Source: Gammaproteobacteria bacterium (lineage in GTDB: Bacteria > Pseudomonadota > Gammaproteobacteria > Pseudomonadales > Alcanivoracaceae). Taken from it: DNA of 64,000 bases. Numbering within the stretch: the stretch's first letter is position 1; each line of letters starts with the position of its first letter. The translations under genes and the position numbers were made by a program. The stretch is from contig JAGPVL010000043.1 of NCBI GenBank assembly GCA_018067045.1, positions 1 through 64,000 of the forward strand, read 5' to 3'. Shown here piece by piece: positions 36,149-46,600 of this stretch. Below the pieces are notes generated by a model. That model was not told the DNA's origin. It made no database searches and was given only the letters and a program-made list of their open reading frames with translations.

Positions 36149-36633
36149 TACGGATCACCTCCGCTATAACCCTGCGCGTTACCCGCTGACGAAGCTCCAG
36201 ATCCAGATCCGGTGCCGGTGCCGGTGCCGGTGCCGGTAAATGGCAGGCCGATAAGGCTGCCTTGGCTATAGGTAATATAAAAGTCGGCACCGTTTTCTGG
36301 CTCTGGCCCAACTTCAATATCAACGCGGCGCGTATCTGGATAGGGACCGCTACTGATACGCGTGCGAATTCGCCACTCGATACCGTCGACCTCACGCTTA
36401 TCGTCTTGTGTACCGACACTTGGCCATTGTTGGTACACCTGCATTTCAACAAGCTTATCGCTCGCCAGTAGCCATGCTTCGGTCCGTTCCTGCATGCGTG
36501 AAAAACCCATCGCACTACTGCCAAACGCGTTCGCCAAAACAACCGCAGCCAGTGACAGGACCACCACCGCAACAAGCACTTCAACCAGCGTAAATCCCGC
36601 GTTCTTACCCCTCATATGGCTCCTCGTCATCAT
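36148..36633 (-). CDS. gspI: Type II secretion minor pseudopilin GspI
   Basis: 161 residues from 36633, or 155 from the ATG at 36615 (MRGKNAGFTLVEV). Prepilin leader GKNAGFTLVEVLVAVVVLSLAAVVLANAF, then WLLASDKLVEMQVYQQWPSVG and VDGIEWRIRTRI, as usual in GspI. The C-terminal tail is odd: Gly-Thr repeats followed by Gly-Ser, encoded by a six-base tandem repeat at 36211-36237, extend it beyond the normal family end. Tip component with GspJ and GspK. Confidence 0.92.
   Translation of the reverse strand: MMTRSHMRGKNAGFTLVEVLVAVVVLSLAAVVLANAFGSSAMGFSRMQERTEAWLLASDKLVEMQVYQQWPSVGTQDDKREVDGIEWRIRTRISSGPYPDTRRVDIEVGPEPENGADFYITYSQGSLIGLPFTGTGTGTGTGSGSGASSAGNAQGYSGGDP
36211..36237. repeat. Six-base tandem repeat (GGTGCC) in gspI
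   Basis: GGTGCC is repeated four times plus GGT. Just before it GATCCA-like units are repeated more loosely. Being a multiple of three, copy-number change would alter the GspI tail by two residues per unit without a frameshift. Confidence 0.85.
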
Positions 36634-37285
36634 CCGATTCGATAACGACTCGCCCCACGGGGTCTACGACAACACGCAACTCACGACTTGCCTCACTGTC
36701 ACGTAGCAGTACGGTGATTGGCGTTGATTCGCCACTTGGGAAAAAATACATCTGCGGTGGTTGTAACTTCCCTTGCTTGGCCTTGGCATCAGTATTGTCA
36801 CCGACACGGGTATCTTCCGCGATCAACGCGTCAGCAACATAAGCCAACGTTTTCTCGCCCGTAGATTGGTCTTCTAATAACTGCCATTCGAGGAGGTATT
36901 GCTCGGGAATGTCGTAAGCAACAAGTGCATCATCCGTTATGATATCGACGAACTTTCGCTCATCTACGCTGTAACCTAATGGCTGATACCCGTTTGCTGA
37001 AAGTCTTAACGCGAGTAACTGACCTCGAAACAAACTGTTTTCGGCCAGCATTTGAACAGTATTGCGGAGCCGCTCTGCTTGATAATCGAGATCTTCACCA
37101 CTCGAATCACGGCCCATCATTGGTAGCGTCATGGACGCAAAAAGTGCCAGCAGCGTCACCACTACTAGCACTTCAAGAAGCGTAAACCCCGACGTGTGCG
37201 AAGGTTTTTTCGCGGTACGTCTAGGCGCGGAACTCGTCGCGAACTTAATCGCGGAAGTTGAGGTCTGCATCAAAATCTTCGCCAC
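36605..37285 (-). CDS. gspH: Type II secretion pseudopilin GspH
   Basis: 226 residues from 37285; an internal ATG at 37270 is equally possible. The leader is long (about 33 residues) before HTSGFTLLEVLVVVTLLALFASMTLPMMG. The globular domain shows RLRNTVQMLAENSLFRGQLLALRLSANGYQPLGY and a late strand ELRVVVDPVGRVVIES. It overlaps both gspG and gspI. Minor pseudopilin between the tip and the GspG shaft. Confidence 0.9.
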   Translation of the reverse strand: MAKILMQTSTSAIKFATSSAPRRTAKKPSHTSGFTLLEVLVVVTLLALFASMTLPMMGRDSSGEDLDYQAERLRNTVQMLAENSLFRGQLLALRLSANGYQPLGYSVDERKFVDIITDDALVAYDIPEQYLLEWQLLEDQSTGEKTLAYVADALIAEDTRVGDNTDAKAKQGKLQPPQMYFFPSGESTPITVLLRDSEASRELRVVVDPVGRVVIESDDDEEPYEG

Positions 37286-37676
37286 CCTCTACGCCATCCG
37301 CGCCGAGTGTATAGAGGTCATAGGGCTTACCGTCGATGCCAGGGCTGATATAAACATACTCATTGCCCCATGGATCTTCTGGCAACTTTGATAGGTAGCC
37401 GTTTGGATTCCAGTTCTTTGCACCATCAGGCTTATCAATTAGCGCCGAAAGCCCCTGCTCCGTCGTTGGGTACTTTTTATTATCGAGTTTATAAAAGTCC
37501 AGCGCGTTTGCCACACCACTCATATTAGCTCTAGCAAGGTCTACTTTTGCTTTATCGCCCTGACCAATAACATTAGGAACAATAAAGGCCGCTAACAAAC
37601 CAAGAATTGTCACAACAACCATAATTTCTAACAGGGTAAAACCGCTCTGGCGCCCCACTTTATTCATTCGTTTCAT
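37245..37676 (-). CDS. gspG: Type II secretion major pseudopilin GspG
   Basis: 143 residues, the normal length. Leader RQSGFTLLEIMVVVTILGLLAAFIVPNVIG; the C-terminal half has ALDFYKLDNKKYPTTEQGLSALI, GYLSKLPEDPWGNEYVYISPG and the calcium-site region LGADGVEGGEDFDADL. It polymerises into the pseudopilus. It overlaps the start of gspH by 41 bases in another frame. Confidence 0.96.
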   Translation of the reverse strand: MKRMNKVGRQSGFTLLEIMVVVTILGLLAAFIVPNVIGQGDKAKVDLARANMSGVANALDFYKLDNKKYPTTEQGLSALIDKPDGAKNWNPNGYLSKLPEDPWGNEYVYISPGIDGKPYDLYTLGADGVEGGEDFDADLNFRD

Positions 37677-37747
37677 TATTATTCCCTTACCTAATTCGAG
37701 TGCTTAATTACGCGCCTTTACGATGACCCGCTTATGCGATGACTCGC

Positions 37748-38974
37748 TTATCGACTAAAAATGGCGTTCATATCGAGCATTGGCATAACCACGGCGAGCA
37801 CCACCATCACGACAATACCTGCCATTAACAACAACATCAGCGGCCCTAACAGCCCAACCATTGTTGTGACCGTATTATTGAGGTCCCGTTCCTGATAATC
37901 CGCAGCCCGCGTTAGCATTTGGTCGAGATCACCACTGGCCTCACCGCTGGCAATCATCTGTACCAACATTGGCGGAAAATAACCGCTTGTATCCAGCGCT
38001 TTACTCAAACTTCCGCCTTCTCGAACGCGGCTTGCAGCATGCCTGAGGGCTTCACGAATTGCCAGATTGGCGATCACCTGCTCCGAAATCCCCAGCGCTT
38101 CCACCAACGGCACACCACTACGCCCTAAAATACCCAACGTACTGGCCAGTCTTGCGCTCTCGCCCGCACGTAACAGCGTACCAACCATCGGCATCGAAGC
38201 CAGCCGCGCATGCACACGTAATTTGAACGCAGGCTCGCGCATCGCCCGACTAAAGCCAACAACGGCAATCACGCTAACAAGCGCTACTAGCCAAATCCAA
38301 TTTTGGAAAAACTCACTGACCGAAATCATGATACGGGTTAGCAAAGGTAGCGTCTGACCGCGTCCCTCAAATACCGCCACCATTTTCGGCACGACGTAAG
38401 TCATCAGGAAGGTAATCACTAACCCTGAAAAAACAATAATAAAAATAGGATAAACCATCGCTTGAGTAATCGAGCGACCCGTATCGTTTCGTGTCTCTAA
38501 GTACTCAGCCATTTGATCGAGCACTTGCTCCAAATGACCACTCGACTCCCCAGCCGCTACCGTCGCTTGATACATCTCCGGAAACGCGCGCGGAAACTCA
38601 CCGAGGCTACGGGCCAAACTATGGCCTTCAAGTACTTTAGCTCGTACAGCCAGCAGAATTCTTTCAACTCTGTCCTTACCCGCCTGCCTCGCTACTGCAG
38701 AAAGGGCATGCTCAATCGGCAAACCGGAACGAATGAGCGTGGCCAGCTGACGGGTAATAAGTGCCTGCTCTGCTCCGCTGAGTTTGCCACGCGAAGACAT
38801 CCCCGCCATAACAGAAGAGCCCGCGCCTTTCTTGTCGTCGGACTCATCAACTTCGAGCGGCACCCAACCTTTTTCACGCAGTTGCTGCCGAACCAGACGC
38901 GCACTATCGGCCTCAAGCACGCCTTTGCGTACCTTACCTTTGTGATCTAGAGACCGATATTCAAAAGCGGGCAT
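37748..38974 (-). CDS. gspF: Type II secretion inner-membrane platform protein GspF
   Basis: 408 residues with the two repeated GspF domains (each with a helical cytoplasmic part and membrane segments): ALITRQLATLIRSGLPIEHALSAVARQ, MAEYLETRNDTGRSITQAMVYPIFI, then ARLASTLGILGRSGVPLVEALGISEQV and LVQMIASGEASGDLDQML, ending with LMLLLMAGIVVMVVLAVVMPML. It couples the ATPase GspE to pseudopilus assembly. 71 bases from gspG, 36 bases after gspE. Confidence 0.96.
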   Translation of the reverse strand: MPAFEYRSLDHKGKVRKGVLEADSARLVRQQLREKGWVPLEVDESDDKKGAGSSVMAGMSSRGKLSGAEQALITRQLATLIRSGLPIEHALSAVARQAGKDRVERILLAVRAKVLEGHSLARSLGEFPRAFPEMYQATVAAGESSGHLEQVLDQMAEYLETRNDTGRSITQAMVYPIFIIVFSGLVITFLMTYVVPKMVAVFEGRGQTLPLLTRIMISVSEFFQNWIWLVALVSVIAVVGFSRAMREPAFKLRVHARLASMPMVGTLLRAGESARLASTLGILGRSGVPLVEALGISEQVIANLAIREALRHAASRVREGGSLSKALDTSGYFPPMLVQMIASGEASGDLDQMLTRAADYQERDLNNTVTTMVGLLGPLMLLLMAGIVVMVVLAVVMPMLDMNAIFSR

Positions 38975-39010
38975 GACTTGTTGCGCCTTAATTAAACGTA
39001 ATTTACTGCG

Positions 39011-40567
39011 TTATGAATTTTCTCGAGTTACGCGAAGTACTTCTTCAATACTCGTTTCGCCAGCCAACACTTTGCGCCAACCGTCAGTACGAATGCTTGC
39101 TGTCTTCAGGCGTGCTTCTCTCTCCAGAGTCTGCTCCGAAGCGCGATCATGAATCAGCTCTCTCATTGACTCACTAACAACGACCAACTCGTAGATACCG
39201 GTACGGCCACGATAACCATGCGCATTACATGCAGAGCAACCCACCGGGCGGTAAATCACCGCATCATCAGTGAGCCCCATCAGATCCTTTTCACTGTCTG
39301 TAGCAGGATGTCCTTCTTTACAGTCACTGCAAAGAACTCGCACGAGACGCTGCGCGAGCACTCCAAGCAAGCTCGACGATAGCAGGAAAGGCTCAATACC
39401 CATATCCTGCAAACGTGTTACGGCGCCAACCGCGCTATTAGTATGAAGTGTTGATAGAACTAAGTGGCCCGTCAGAGATGCTTGCACCGCAATCTCCGCT
39501 GTTTCCAGATCGCGAATTTCACCAACCATGACAACGTCGGGATCCTGGCGCAAGATTGCGCGCAAACCACGCGCAAAGGTCATCTCGACCTTGGTATTCA
39601 CTTGAGTTTGACCAATGCCTTCGAGTTGATATTCGATAGGATCTTCAACGGTAAGAATATTCCGAGAAGAGTCATTCAGGTCAGTGAGTGACGCATATAG
39701 CGTCGTGGTTTTACCGGAGCCCGTTGGGCCCGTCACCAAAATAATACCGTGAGGTTTATGGATCAGCTCAAGCATCAGTTTATGCTCAACATCCCCCATG
39801 CCTAAGCTCGACAGCTGTAACCGCCCCGCTTGCTTATCGAGTAACCGCAGTACAACGCGTTCACCGTTGCTTGACGGCATAGTCGATACCCGAACATCGA
39901 CATCTCGACCAGCTAGACGCAATGAAATACGGCCATCTTGCGGAACCCGCTTCTCCGCAATATCCAAACGCGCCATGACTTTAATACGAGACACCAACAA
40001 CGGCGCCAACTCACGCCTCGGCGTGAGCACTTTGCGTAACACGCCATCTACGCGCAGTCTGACCACCAAACTACGCTCAAACGTTTCAATATGAATATCG
40101 GAAGCATCTTCACGAATGGCTTCCTGTAACAGTGCATTAATCAAACGAATAATCGGGGCGTCATCCTCTTGCTCAAGCAAGTCCGATGTTTCAGGCATTG
40201 CGTCAGCAAGGCTGCTCAAGTCAATGCCATCTAGATTGTCTGCCGCTGCAGAAGCCGCACCACGCTGCTGCTCATAGGCGGCAGCTAAGGCAACATCAAA
40301 CTCCTCAGCGGATAATTCGATGGGTGCACCAGCGACGGAGTAATTACGTCTAACCTCCGCCAGTACCTGCAAAGAAAGCGGCGCGCGAAAGCACAGCTGC
40401 GTACTCTGCGCCTCAGAACCAGCATTACGCCGAAGCAACACTCCATGCCTCCGAGCAAAGCCATACGGCAACAAATCAGGTGGAACATTCTCGGGTAGAA
40501 CATTATAGGGTTCTGCCAGAAATTCTTGCCCGGTAGCGCCAGTTGCGTCCATTGCGACCACCTCCAT
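39011..40567 (-). CDS. gspE: Type II secretion ATPase GspE
   Basis: 518 residues. N1E-like domain (1-150), then the ATPase: [23 protein letters not shown], Walker [16 protein letters not shown], the Asp box [18 protein letters not shown], Walker [13 protein letters not shown], a His box, and the tetracysteine zinc loop (CSDCKEG and [11 protein letters not shown]). It powers pseudopilus extension from the cytoplasm. It starts 2 bases after the PilZ response-regulator gene, so the secretion genes appear to be the downstream part of the sensory operon. No gspC or gspD lies upstream. Confidence 0.96.
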   Translation of the reverse strand: MEVVAMDATGATGQEFLAEPYNVLPENVPPDLLPYGFARRHGVLLRRNAGSEAQSTQLCFRAPLSLQVLAEVRRNYSVAGAPIELSAEEFDVALAAAYEQQRGAASAAADNLDGIDLSSLADAMPETSDLLEQEDDAPIIRLINALLQEAIREDASDIHIETFERSLVVRLRVDGVLRKVLTPRRELAPLLVSRIKVMARLDIAEKRVPQDGRISLRLAGRDVDVRVSTMPSSNGERVVLRLLDKQAGRLQLSSLGMGDVEHKLMLELIHKPHGIILVTGPTGSGKTTTLYASLTDLNDSSRNILTVEDPIEYQLEGIGQTQVNTKVEMTFARGLRAILRQDPDVVMVGEIRDLETAEIAVQASLTGHLVLSTLHTNSAVGAVTRLQDMGIEPFLLSSSLLGVLAQRLVRVLCSDCKEGHPATDSEKDLMGLTDDAVIYRPVGCSACNAHGYRGRTGIYELVVVSESMRELIHDRASEQTLEREARLKTASIRTDGWRKVLAGETSIEEVLRVTRENS

Positions 40568-40569
40568 GA

Positions 40570-41712
40570 TCAGTACTTCTCGAGTAATGCTTTAATAATA
40601 TTTTGATTCGTATCGCTTAGCCCCACGAACTGAAAGCCGGCGTGATACTCATCCGTGCCTTCCTGTTCCCGAGTCCATACATTACGCGCATTAAAGCTTA
40701 ACGTGTTGACACCATATATTTGCTCTGGCAAGACAACGCTTAACTGAAATTGCTTACCACCCTCAAGGTCTTGGCGAGTAAACAGCTTAAAACCATCAAT
40801 GCTAATATTTAAAAGGCGGCCTATATTGGTGCCCGTTTCGCGATCAAAAAGAACCATCTCTTTAAACATCTTCTTACGCGAATAACGACGACCTTCTCGA
40901 GCCAACTGTTCGGCTGAAGATTCATGCTGGTCCGTGACGTCACGAACAACCATAACAACCCCAGAGAAAGGCTCTCCAGGTAAATTAAGAGGATTCGCCG
41001 TAACAGAAACCGACTTAACGTCGCCGCTGCCATGGACAAACATTGACTGATTACTACGCCATGCCCGACCAGAACTGGCTGTCGATACAAGGGGCGACTC
41101 TGCAAATGCCCACCTTAATGTCTGCTCCTCATCACGAAACAGTAGATTATCGATGGGCTTTCCGACCAACGCTTCTCTCTCCTGATCAAACAAGAAGCCC
41201 GCCGCATCATTGCTAAACGTAATAACACCTTTACCGTCGGTGCCAATCACGCAGTCACCCATCGCTCGTAACAGGCGCTCATTCTCATCCTTCAGACGCT
41301 TCATTTGGATCACAGCAAGCTGCAATTTGCGACGCTGCATATCCATCTCTAGAAAAAGCTCAACCTTTGTCGTAATAATCTTCTGGTCTATCGGCTTAAA
41401 CAAATAATCAACAGCACCACAGTCATAGCCCTTAAACACATACTTACTTTCACTGGAAAGGGCCGTAACGAAAATAATGGGAACGTTGCGCGTCTTTCGA
41501 CTATTGCGCATCAGTGTCGCGACTTCAAAGCCATCCATCTCAGGCATCTGCACATCCAGAAGCACCAAGGCAAAGTCATACTTCATGGCTAGCTGAAGTG
41601 CCTCATTGCCACTAGACGCCATAACCAAATTACGACGCGGATCTTCAAGGATTGCTTCGAGCGCGATAAGATTCTCTCGATGATCATCAACAATTAAAAT
41701 ATTTTGTTTCAT
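40570..41712 (-). CDS. Response regulator with REC, PAS and PilZ domains
   Basis: 380 residues. REC domain (1-120): acidic pair in [10 protein letters not shown], phospho-acceptor Asp in [14 protein letters not shown], Lys in YLFKPID. PAS domain (about 145-255): [21 protein letters not shown] and [12 protein letters not shown]-terminal PilZ (about 275-378): R-x-x-x-R in RRYSRKK and the intact N-x-S-x-x-G in NISIDG, so it should bind cyclic di-GMP. The final line of the protein resembles PilZ ends ([13 protein letters not shown]). Start overlaps the cheB-like stop by 4 bases and its stop lies 2 bases before gspE. Confidence 0.92.
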   Translation of the reverse strand: MKQNILIVDDHRENLIALEAILEDPRRNLVMASSGNEALQLAMKYDFALVLLDVQMPEMDGFEVATLMRNSRKTRNVPIIFVTALSSESKYVFKGYDCGAVDYLFKPIDQKIITTKVELFLEMDMQRRKLQLAVIQMKRLKDENERLLRAMGDCVIGTDGKGVITFSNDAAGFLFDQEREALVGKPIDNLLFRDEEQTLRWAFAESPLVSTASSGRAWRSNQSMFVHGSGDVKSVSVTANPLNLPGEPFSGVVMVVRDVTDQHESSAEQLAREGRRYSRKKMFKEMVLFDRETGTNIGRLLNISIDGFKLFTRQDLEGGKQFQLSVVLPEQIYGVNTLSFNARNVWTREQEGTDEYHAGFQFVGLSDTNQNIIKALLEKY

Positions 41713-42299
41713 TGCTCAAGCTGCCCGAATACCTGATCGCTAATAAATGACGCGATCTCTGCTAACGGCAAAACCTCGTCCACCCCACCTGCATCAATAG
41801 CCGATTGCGGCATAATAGGTGACTCAGAATCAGCTGGATCCTGCGCTACCGTCATGCCTCCACGCTGTTTGATATACTGCATGCCGGCCGCACCGTCTTC
41901 ATTGGCCCCCGTTAAAAGAACTGCCATTACCCCCCTCCCGTATATATGTCCTGCCGAGAAAAATAACTCATCAATTGCCGGCCGGCAGTAATGAACCGGT
42001 CGATACAGCGCCAATGCTAAAGAGCCGCCCTTCTCCACCAAACAGTGGTATCCCGGCGGTGCGACGAATAAGCCCCCCGGCTCAAGCTCCGCACCATGCT
42101 CTGGCGCCACGACTTTCAATGAGGTCTTACTAACAAACAAGTTAGCCAATCTATTGCGCTCTGCTGCACGCTGATGCTGCACCAAAACGATAGGGACAGG
42201 AAAGTTATTCGGCAACGCCGAGAATATCCGCGTCGCGGCGTCTATCCCTCCCCAAGACGCACCCACCACCACAATCTTAAAGCGTAGCGGCCGGCTCAT
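41709..42299 (-). CDS. CheB-type methylesterase domain protein without receiver
   Basis: 196 residues consisting only of the CheB catalytic domain: Ser in VVVGASWGGIDA, His in VLVQHQRAAERN, Asp in LTGANEDGAAGM, and the substrate-side block IYGRGVMAVL. No N-terminal receiver, so it is not itself phosphorylated; the stand-alone receiver encoded next to it could supply that function. In chemotaxis, CheB removes methyl groups from receptor glutamates. Here there is no MCP, CheA or CheW gene nearby, so the hybrid kinase coiled coil is a candidate target. 8 bases from the receiver gene. Confidence 0.92.
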   Translation of the reverse strand: MSRPLRFKIVVVGASWGGIDAATRIFSALPNNFPVPIVLVQHQRAAERNRLANLFVSKTSLKVVAPEHGAELEPGGLFVAPPGYHCLVEKGGSLALALYRPVHYCRPAIDELFFSAGHIYGRGVMAVLLTGANEDGAAGMQYIKQRGGMTVAQDPADSESPIMPQSAIDAGGVDEVLPLAEIASFISDQVFGQLEQ

Positions 42300-42307
42300 C
42301 GTATCAC

Positions 42308-42784
42308 CTACTTCTTATCTTTATGTTTTGCCGCCTCGTAGGCCGCTCTATGCGCCTGGGCCTGCTTTAGTTTTAGTTGTAACTCCCGCCGCTGGCGATC
42401 CAGCTGCAGAAAGAAATTCACTTTCGACTGCAATATTACCGGATCAAGCGGCTTAAACAGATAATCCACTGCGCCAACTTGATAGCCGCGAAAGACATAC
42501 TGCTTCTCTTTGCTGATCGCGGTAACGAAAATAATAGGAATGGTCTGTGTATCTTTTCGTTGGCGCATTAGCTCGGCCATCTCAAAACCGTCCATGCCGG
42601 GCATCTGTACATCCAGCAGTACCAAAGAGATGTCTTCCTTCAGCAAGACTTTTAGACCTTCCGAACCAGAGTTTGCTTTGATTAAAACTCGATCCTCATC
42701 ATCAAGAATCGCTTCAAGCGAAACCAAGTTCGCTGGCTGATCATCTACCAAGAGCAACTTCTGGATAATTTTCTCTTCTGTCAC
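42308..42784 (-). CDS. Single-domain response regulator
   Basis: 158 residues: one receiver domain (LLLVDDQPANLVSLEAIL, acceptor Asp in [16 protein letters not shown], Lys in YLFKPLDP) plus a basic, helical tail rich in Gln, Lys and Ala. No output domain. The receiver resembles the N-terminus of the REC-PAS-PilZ protein closely ([31 protein letters not shown]), suggesting duplication. Likely a phosphate sink or a switch for CheB/CheR or the kinase. Start overlaps cheR by 4 bases. Confidence 0.92.
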   Translation of the reverse strand: MTEEKIIQKLLLVDDQPANLVSLEAILDDEDRVLIKANSGSEGLKVLLKEDISLVLLDVQMPGMDGFEMAELMRQRKDTQTIPIIFVTAISKEKQYVFRGYQVGAVDYLFKPLDPVILQSKVNFFLQLDRQRRELQLKLKQAQAHRAAYEAAKHKDKK

Positions 42785-43638
42785 AATTTTACCTGCTTAC
42801 GTCTATATATCTTCATCTCGGCATCCACTGGCTCAAAACCATGGTCCGGATTAGAGAACTTCAAACTCTCCTTAGTACCTAGACATAGAAAGCCGCCAAG
42901 GTCGAGACTGTCCCTAAATAGTTGAAACACGCGCTGCTGCAGCTGAAGATCAAAGTAAATCAATACGTTTCGGCAGACGATAACATTCATCTCCCCAAAA
43001 ACCTGGTCCGTCGCAAGGTCATGATCCGCAAACACAATGTTGCGCTTAAGCCGCTGATCCATGATTACGCTTTCGTATTTACAGGTATAGTAATCCGATA
43101 ACGAGCCTCGCCCGCCCGCTTGGTGATAATTGTCGCTATATTGCTTAATCGCGGCGATCGAGTATATGCCCTTCTTCGCAGTTGCCAGAACGTTCTTATC
43201 AATATCTGTGGCGTACATCATGGTTCGTTCGTACAGCCCTTCTTCTTCGAGAAGCACTGCCATGCTGTAAATCTCTTCGCCGGTAGAGCAGCCCGCATGC
43301 CATACCTTAATGAAAGGAAACGTCTTGAGTACCGGAACAACCTCCTCCCGAAAACGCCGGTAAAACATCGGGTCGCGATACATCTCTGTCACGTTTACTG
43401 TCAAATCGTTCAATAATTCAACAAAGAATGGACGATCACGCAACACGCGAGCAGTCATATCCATAATCGAGTCAGCGCCACAAGCGCTCATGCGGTGCAG
43501 AATACGCCGCCGAATGGACGCCTTGCTATAACTACGAAAGTCATAGCCGTACATAGAATAAATCGCCTCAAGCAGAAGACGAATTTCAATCTCCTCAAGG
43601 CTCACATCGTCGTCAGTTATCTCAATCTCAGATGACAT
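42781..43638 (-). CDS. CheR-type protein-glutamate methyltransferase
   Basis: 285 residues: helical N-domain (LEEIEIRLLLEAIYSMYGYDFRSYS, RRRILHRMSACG) and an S-adenosylmethionine-binding domain with WHAGCSTGEEIYSMAVLLEE, ATDIDKNVLATA and the catalytic-region block NVIVCRNVLIYFD. It transfers methyl groups to glutamates of a signalling protein. In this cluster it follows the hybrid kinase by 18 bases and is coupled to the single receiver by a 4-base overlap. Confidence 0.94.
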   Translation of the reverse strand: MSSEIEITDDDVSLEEIEIRLLLEAIYSMYGYDFRSYSKASIRRRILHRMSACGADSIMDMTARVLRDRPFFVELLNDLTVNVTEMYRDPMFYRRFREEVVPVLKTFPFIKVWHAGCSTGEEIYSMAVLLEEEGLYERTMMYATDIDKNVLATAKKGIYSIAAIKQYSDNYHQAGGRGSLSDYYTCKYESVIMDQRLKRNIVFADHDLATDQVFGEMNVIVCRNVLIYFDLQLQQRVFQLFRDSLDLGGFLCLGTKESLKFSNPDHGFEPVDAEMKIYRRKQVKL

Positions 43639-43656
43639 CGTTGCGCTCCATAAAAC

Positions 43657-46600
43657 TTACTTGTGAAGCCAAATGCGCATTAGAGATGTCAACTTACTCA
43701 TATCGATCGGCTTCGAGCAATAATCATTGGCACCCGCCTCAATACATTTTGACCGGTCGTCTTTCATGGCCTTCGCCGTGAGAGCGAGTATCGGCAACTT
43801 CTGGAAGCGGCTTTGCTCGCGAATTTTAGCCATTGCCTCGTAACCATCCATTTCCGGCATCATGATATCCATCAGTACGATATCGATATCCGGATTCTCA
43901 TCAAGAAGATCCAGCGCTTCACGGCCATTGTTCGCAATCGTAATGTTAAAACTTAACTCTTCAAGCTGGGCAGACAGCGCGTAGATGTTGCGCATATCAT
44001 CATCAACCAACAGCAGCGACTTGCCTTCGAAAACATCATCACGATGCTCAATGGCATCCTTCGCCGCGGCGCTATGGCTTGGCATTGTCGTTTCTAGCCA
44101 ATGCAAAAACAGTGAGGCTTCATTCAGCAAGCGTTCGGATGAGCGCTCTGTTTTAAGAATAATTCTGTCGGCATACTTTCTCAGCTGCGCCTCTTCATCG
44201 CGACTCAGCTCTTTGCCGGTATAGATGATCACCGGAACAGAATTGTACTCTTTGTTTCCGTTCAGAATCTCTAACAACTCAAACCCGGTCATATCCGGCA
44301 GCGTTAAATCCAAGATCATGCAGTCAAAGACTTGTGTATCGAGTGCTGAAATCGCTTCGGCGCCGGTATGCACGGATGTGATTTCTACACCCTTCTGATC
44401 AAACAATTCACGAATGCTTTCATGTTGTATTTCGCTGTCTTCGACCACCAGCATACGACGCACATTCTTTTCAATCGCCTTTTCAATCTTGGCAAATGCA
44501 TCTGCCATCTGCTCGGTGTTAACCGGCTTGGTTAAGAAGTCAATCGCGCCAAGCGACAGGGCCTTTTGACGCTCATCCTTGCCAGAAAGAAAATGTACCG
44601 GAATATCTTTAGTTCTCGGATCCGCCTTTAGACTGTCCATTACCGCCCAGCCATCCATGCCTGGCAGACCAATGTCGAGAATAATTGCGCTTGGACGATA
44701 CGCCCGGGCATATTCAAGGCCCGATTCGCCGTCTTCACAGACATGCCCTTCAAGTCCGTAGTCCGCCGACAACTCCTGCAGCACTCCGGCAAAACCGGCA
44801 TCATCCTCAATAATCAAAACGGCCTTTTCACGTACCACAAAGCCGTCTTCAGGCGCCGCCCCAGCTTGTGTCGAAACAGAGGCCAGCGTCTGCTCTAATG
44901 ATGCTTGACCAAAAGGTGCGCCAGCCGGAGATTGATCGTCTTGATAAACCTGATCAGCACTGCCAATCGGCAGGAACAACATAAACGAGGAACCTTGGCC
45001 TGCGCCGTCACTGGCGATACCAATGTCACCGCCAAGCAGCCGCGATAATTCCCGAGAGATCGTCAAGCCAAGCCCTGTTCCACCGTATTTACGACTGGTT
45101 GTACCATCGGCCTGCTGGAATGCTTCAAATATAAGCTTCTGCTTATCCTCCGCAATACCAATGCCTGTATCAATAACGGAAAGGCGCATCGTTTGCCCCG
45201 CCAACAAATTACGATTGGGCATCTCATCCGCAGTTGGCATATCGAAACGCAGTGTTACGCCGCCGTTTTCGGTAAACTTCATCGCGTTTGAAAGCAAATT
45301 CTTAATGATCTGCTCCATCCGCTGACGGTCTGTAAAGAGTCGCGGCGGTAGATTTTCGCCCAGCTCTACTTTGAAGTAGAGGCCGCTGTTTTCAGCGATA
45401 TGCGCAAAATGCTTCCTAAAGTGGTCCGCTAACTCATTCATCTCGAGGTCATCAATGATGACATCCATCTTGCCTTCTTCAATTTTCGAGATGTCGAGAA
45501 TGTCATTAATCAGCGATAGTAAGTCTGATCCCGCTCCATGAATAACCTGCGCATGCTCTATCTGCTTGTCGTTCAAATTACCTTTCTTATTCTGACTCAG
45601 AGCATTGGACAAAATAAGAATACTATTGAGAGGCGTGCGTAATTCATGGGACATCGTAGAAAGAAACTCGGACTTATACTTAGACGATAGCTCAAGCTCG
45701 CGAATTTTCTCTTCCAAATCACCTTTAAGAATTTCGAGTTCTTTATTCTTTTGCGAGACATCTGATTTTTGCTGTGCCAACACGTTGGCCTGCGCCTCAA
45801 GTTCTTCATTGGTTACTCGAAGTTCTTCTTGCTGAGCCTGAAGACTTTCCTCAGATGCGCGCAAAGCTTGCGCCTGAGCTTCAAGTTCCTCATTAATCGC
45901 CCGCAATTCTTCCTGTTGCTGCTGAAGCCGAGACTCAGACGCAGCAAGTTCCATCGCCTGCTCTTCTAGATCTTCATTGACGGTGCTCAATTCCTGCTTT
46001 TGCGCTACTAACGCATCCGCTTGCTGCTGCGTCTGCGCGAGCATCGTAGCGAGCTTCACCCTACTCTCTGACGTATGCACCGCGATCGCTACTGCATGCA
46101 CGCCCTCTTCAAGCATGGCCAAGTCGTCAGATTCGAAGTCGCGAAACGCACCTATTTCGAGAACACCCTTTAACTCATCCTCATGAACAATTGGCGTAAC
46201 GACAATATTGCGCGGCACTGCGGAGCCCGTTGCAGAGGAAATGACAACGTAATCTTCTGGCACACGCTCTAATAGAATTTGCTTTTGCTCCATGGCGCAC
46301 TGGCCAACCAATGACTCGCCAAGCGAAAATTCATTAGCAATATTGCGGCGACGCTGCATCGCATAAGAGCTATTTAAAACAAGCTTCTGCGTTTCCGAGT
46401 TATAAACATAAAATGCGCCAACTTGCGCATCTAAGGCTGGCACCAAATGGGTCAGCATATTGTTGCCAAGCTGCTGCAAACTCATATCACCGCGCATACG
46501 ATCATTAAGCTCAGCGATGCGACTTTTCTTTCGCTCTTCACGTTGATCTTCGTCACGACGAGATTTAAGCGCATCACGCATTTGTCGAATAGCGCGCAAC

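Noticed and set aside
36211-36237. CRISPR-like repeat
   Set aside because: It is an uninterrupted six-base tandem repeat inside gspI without spacers.
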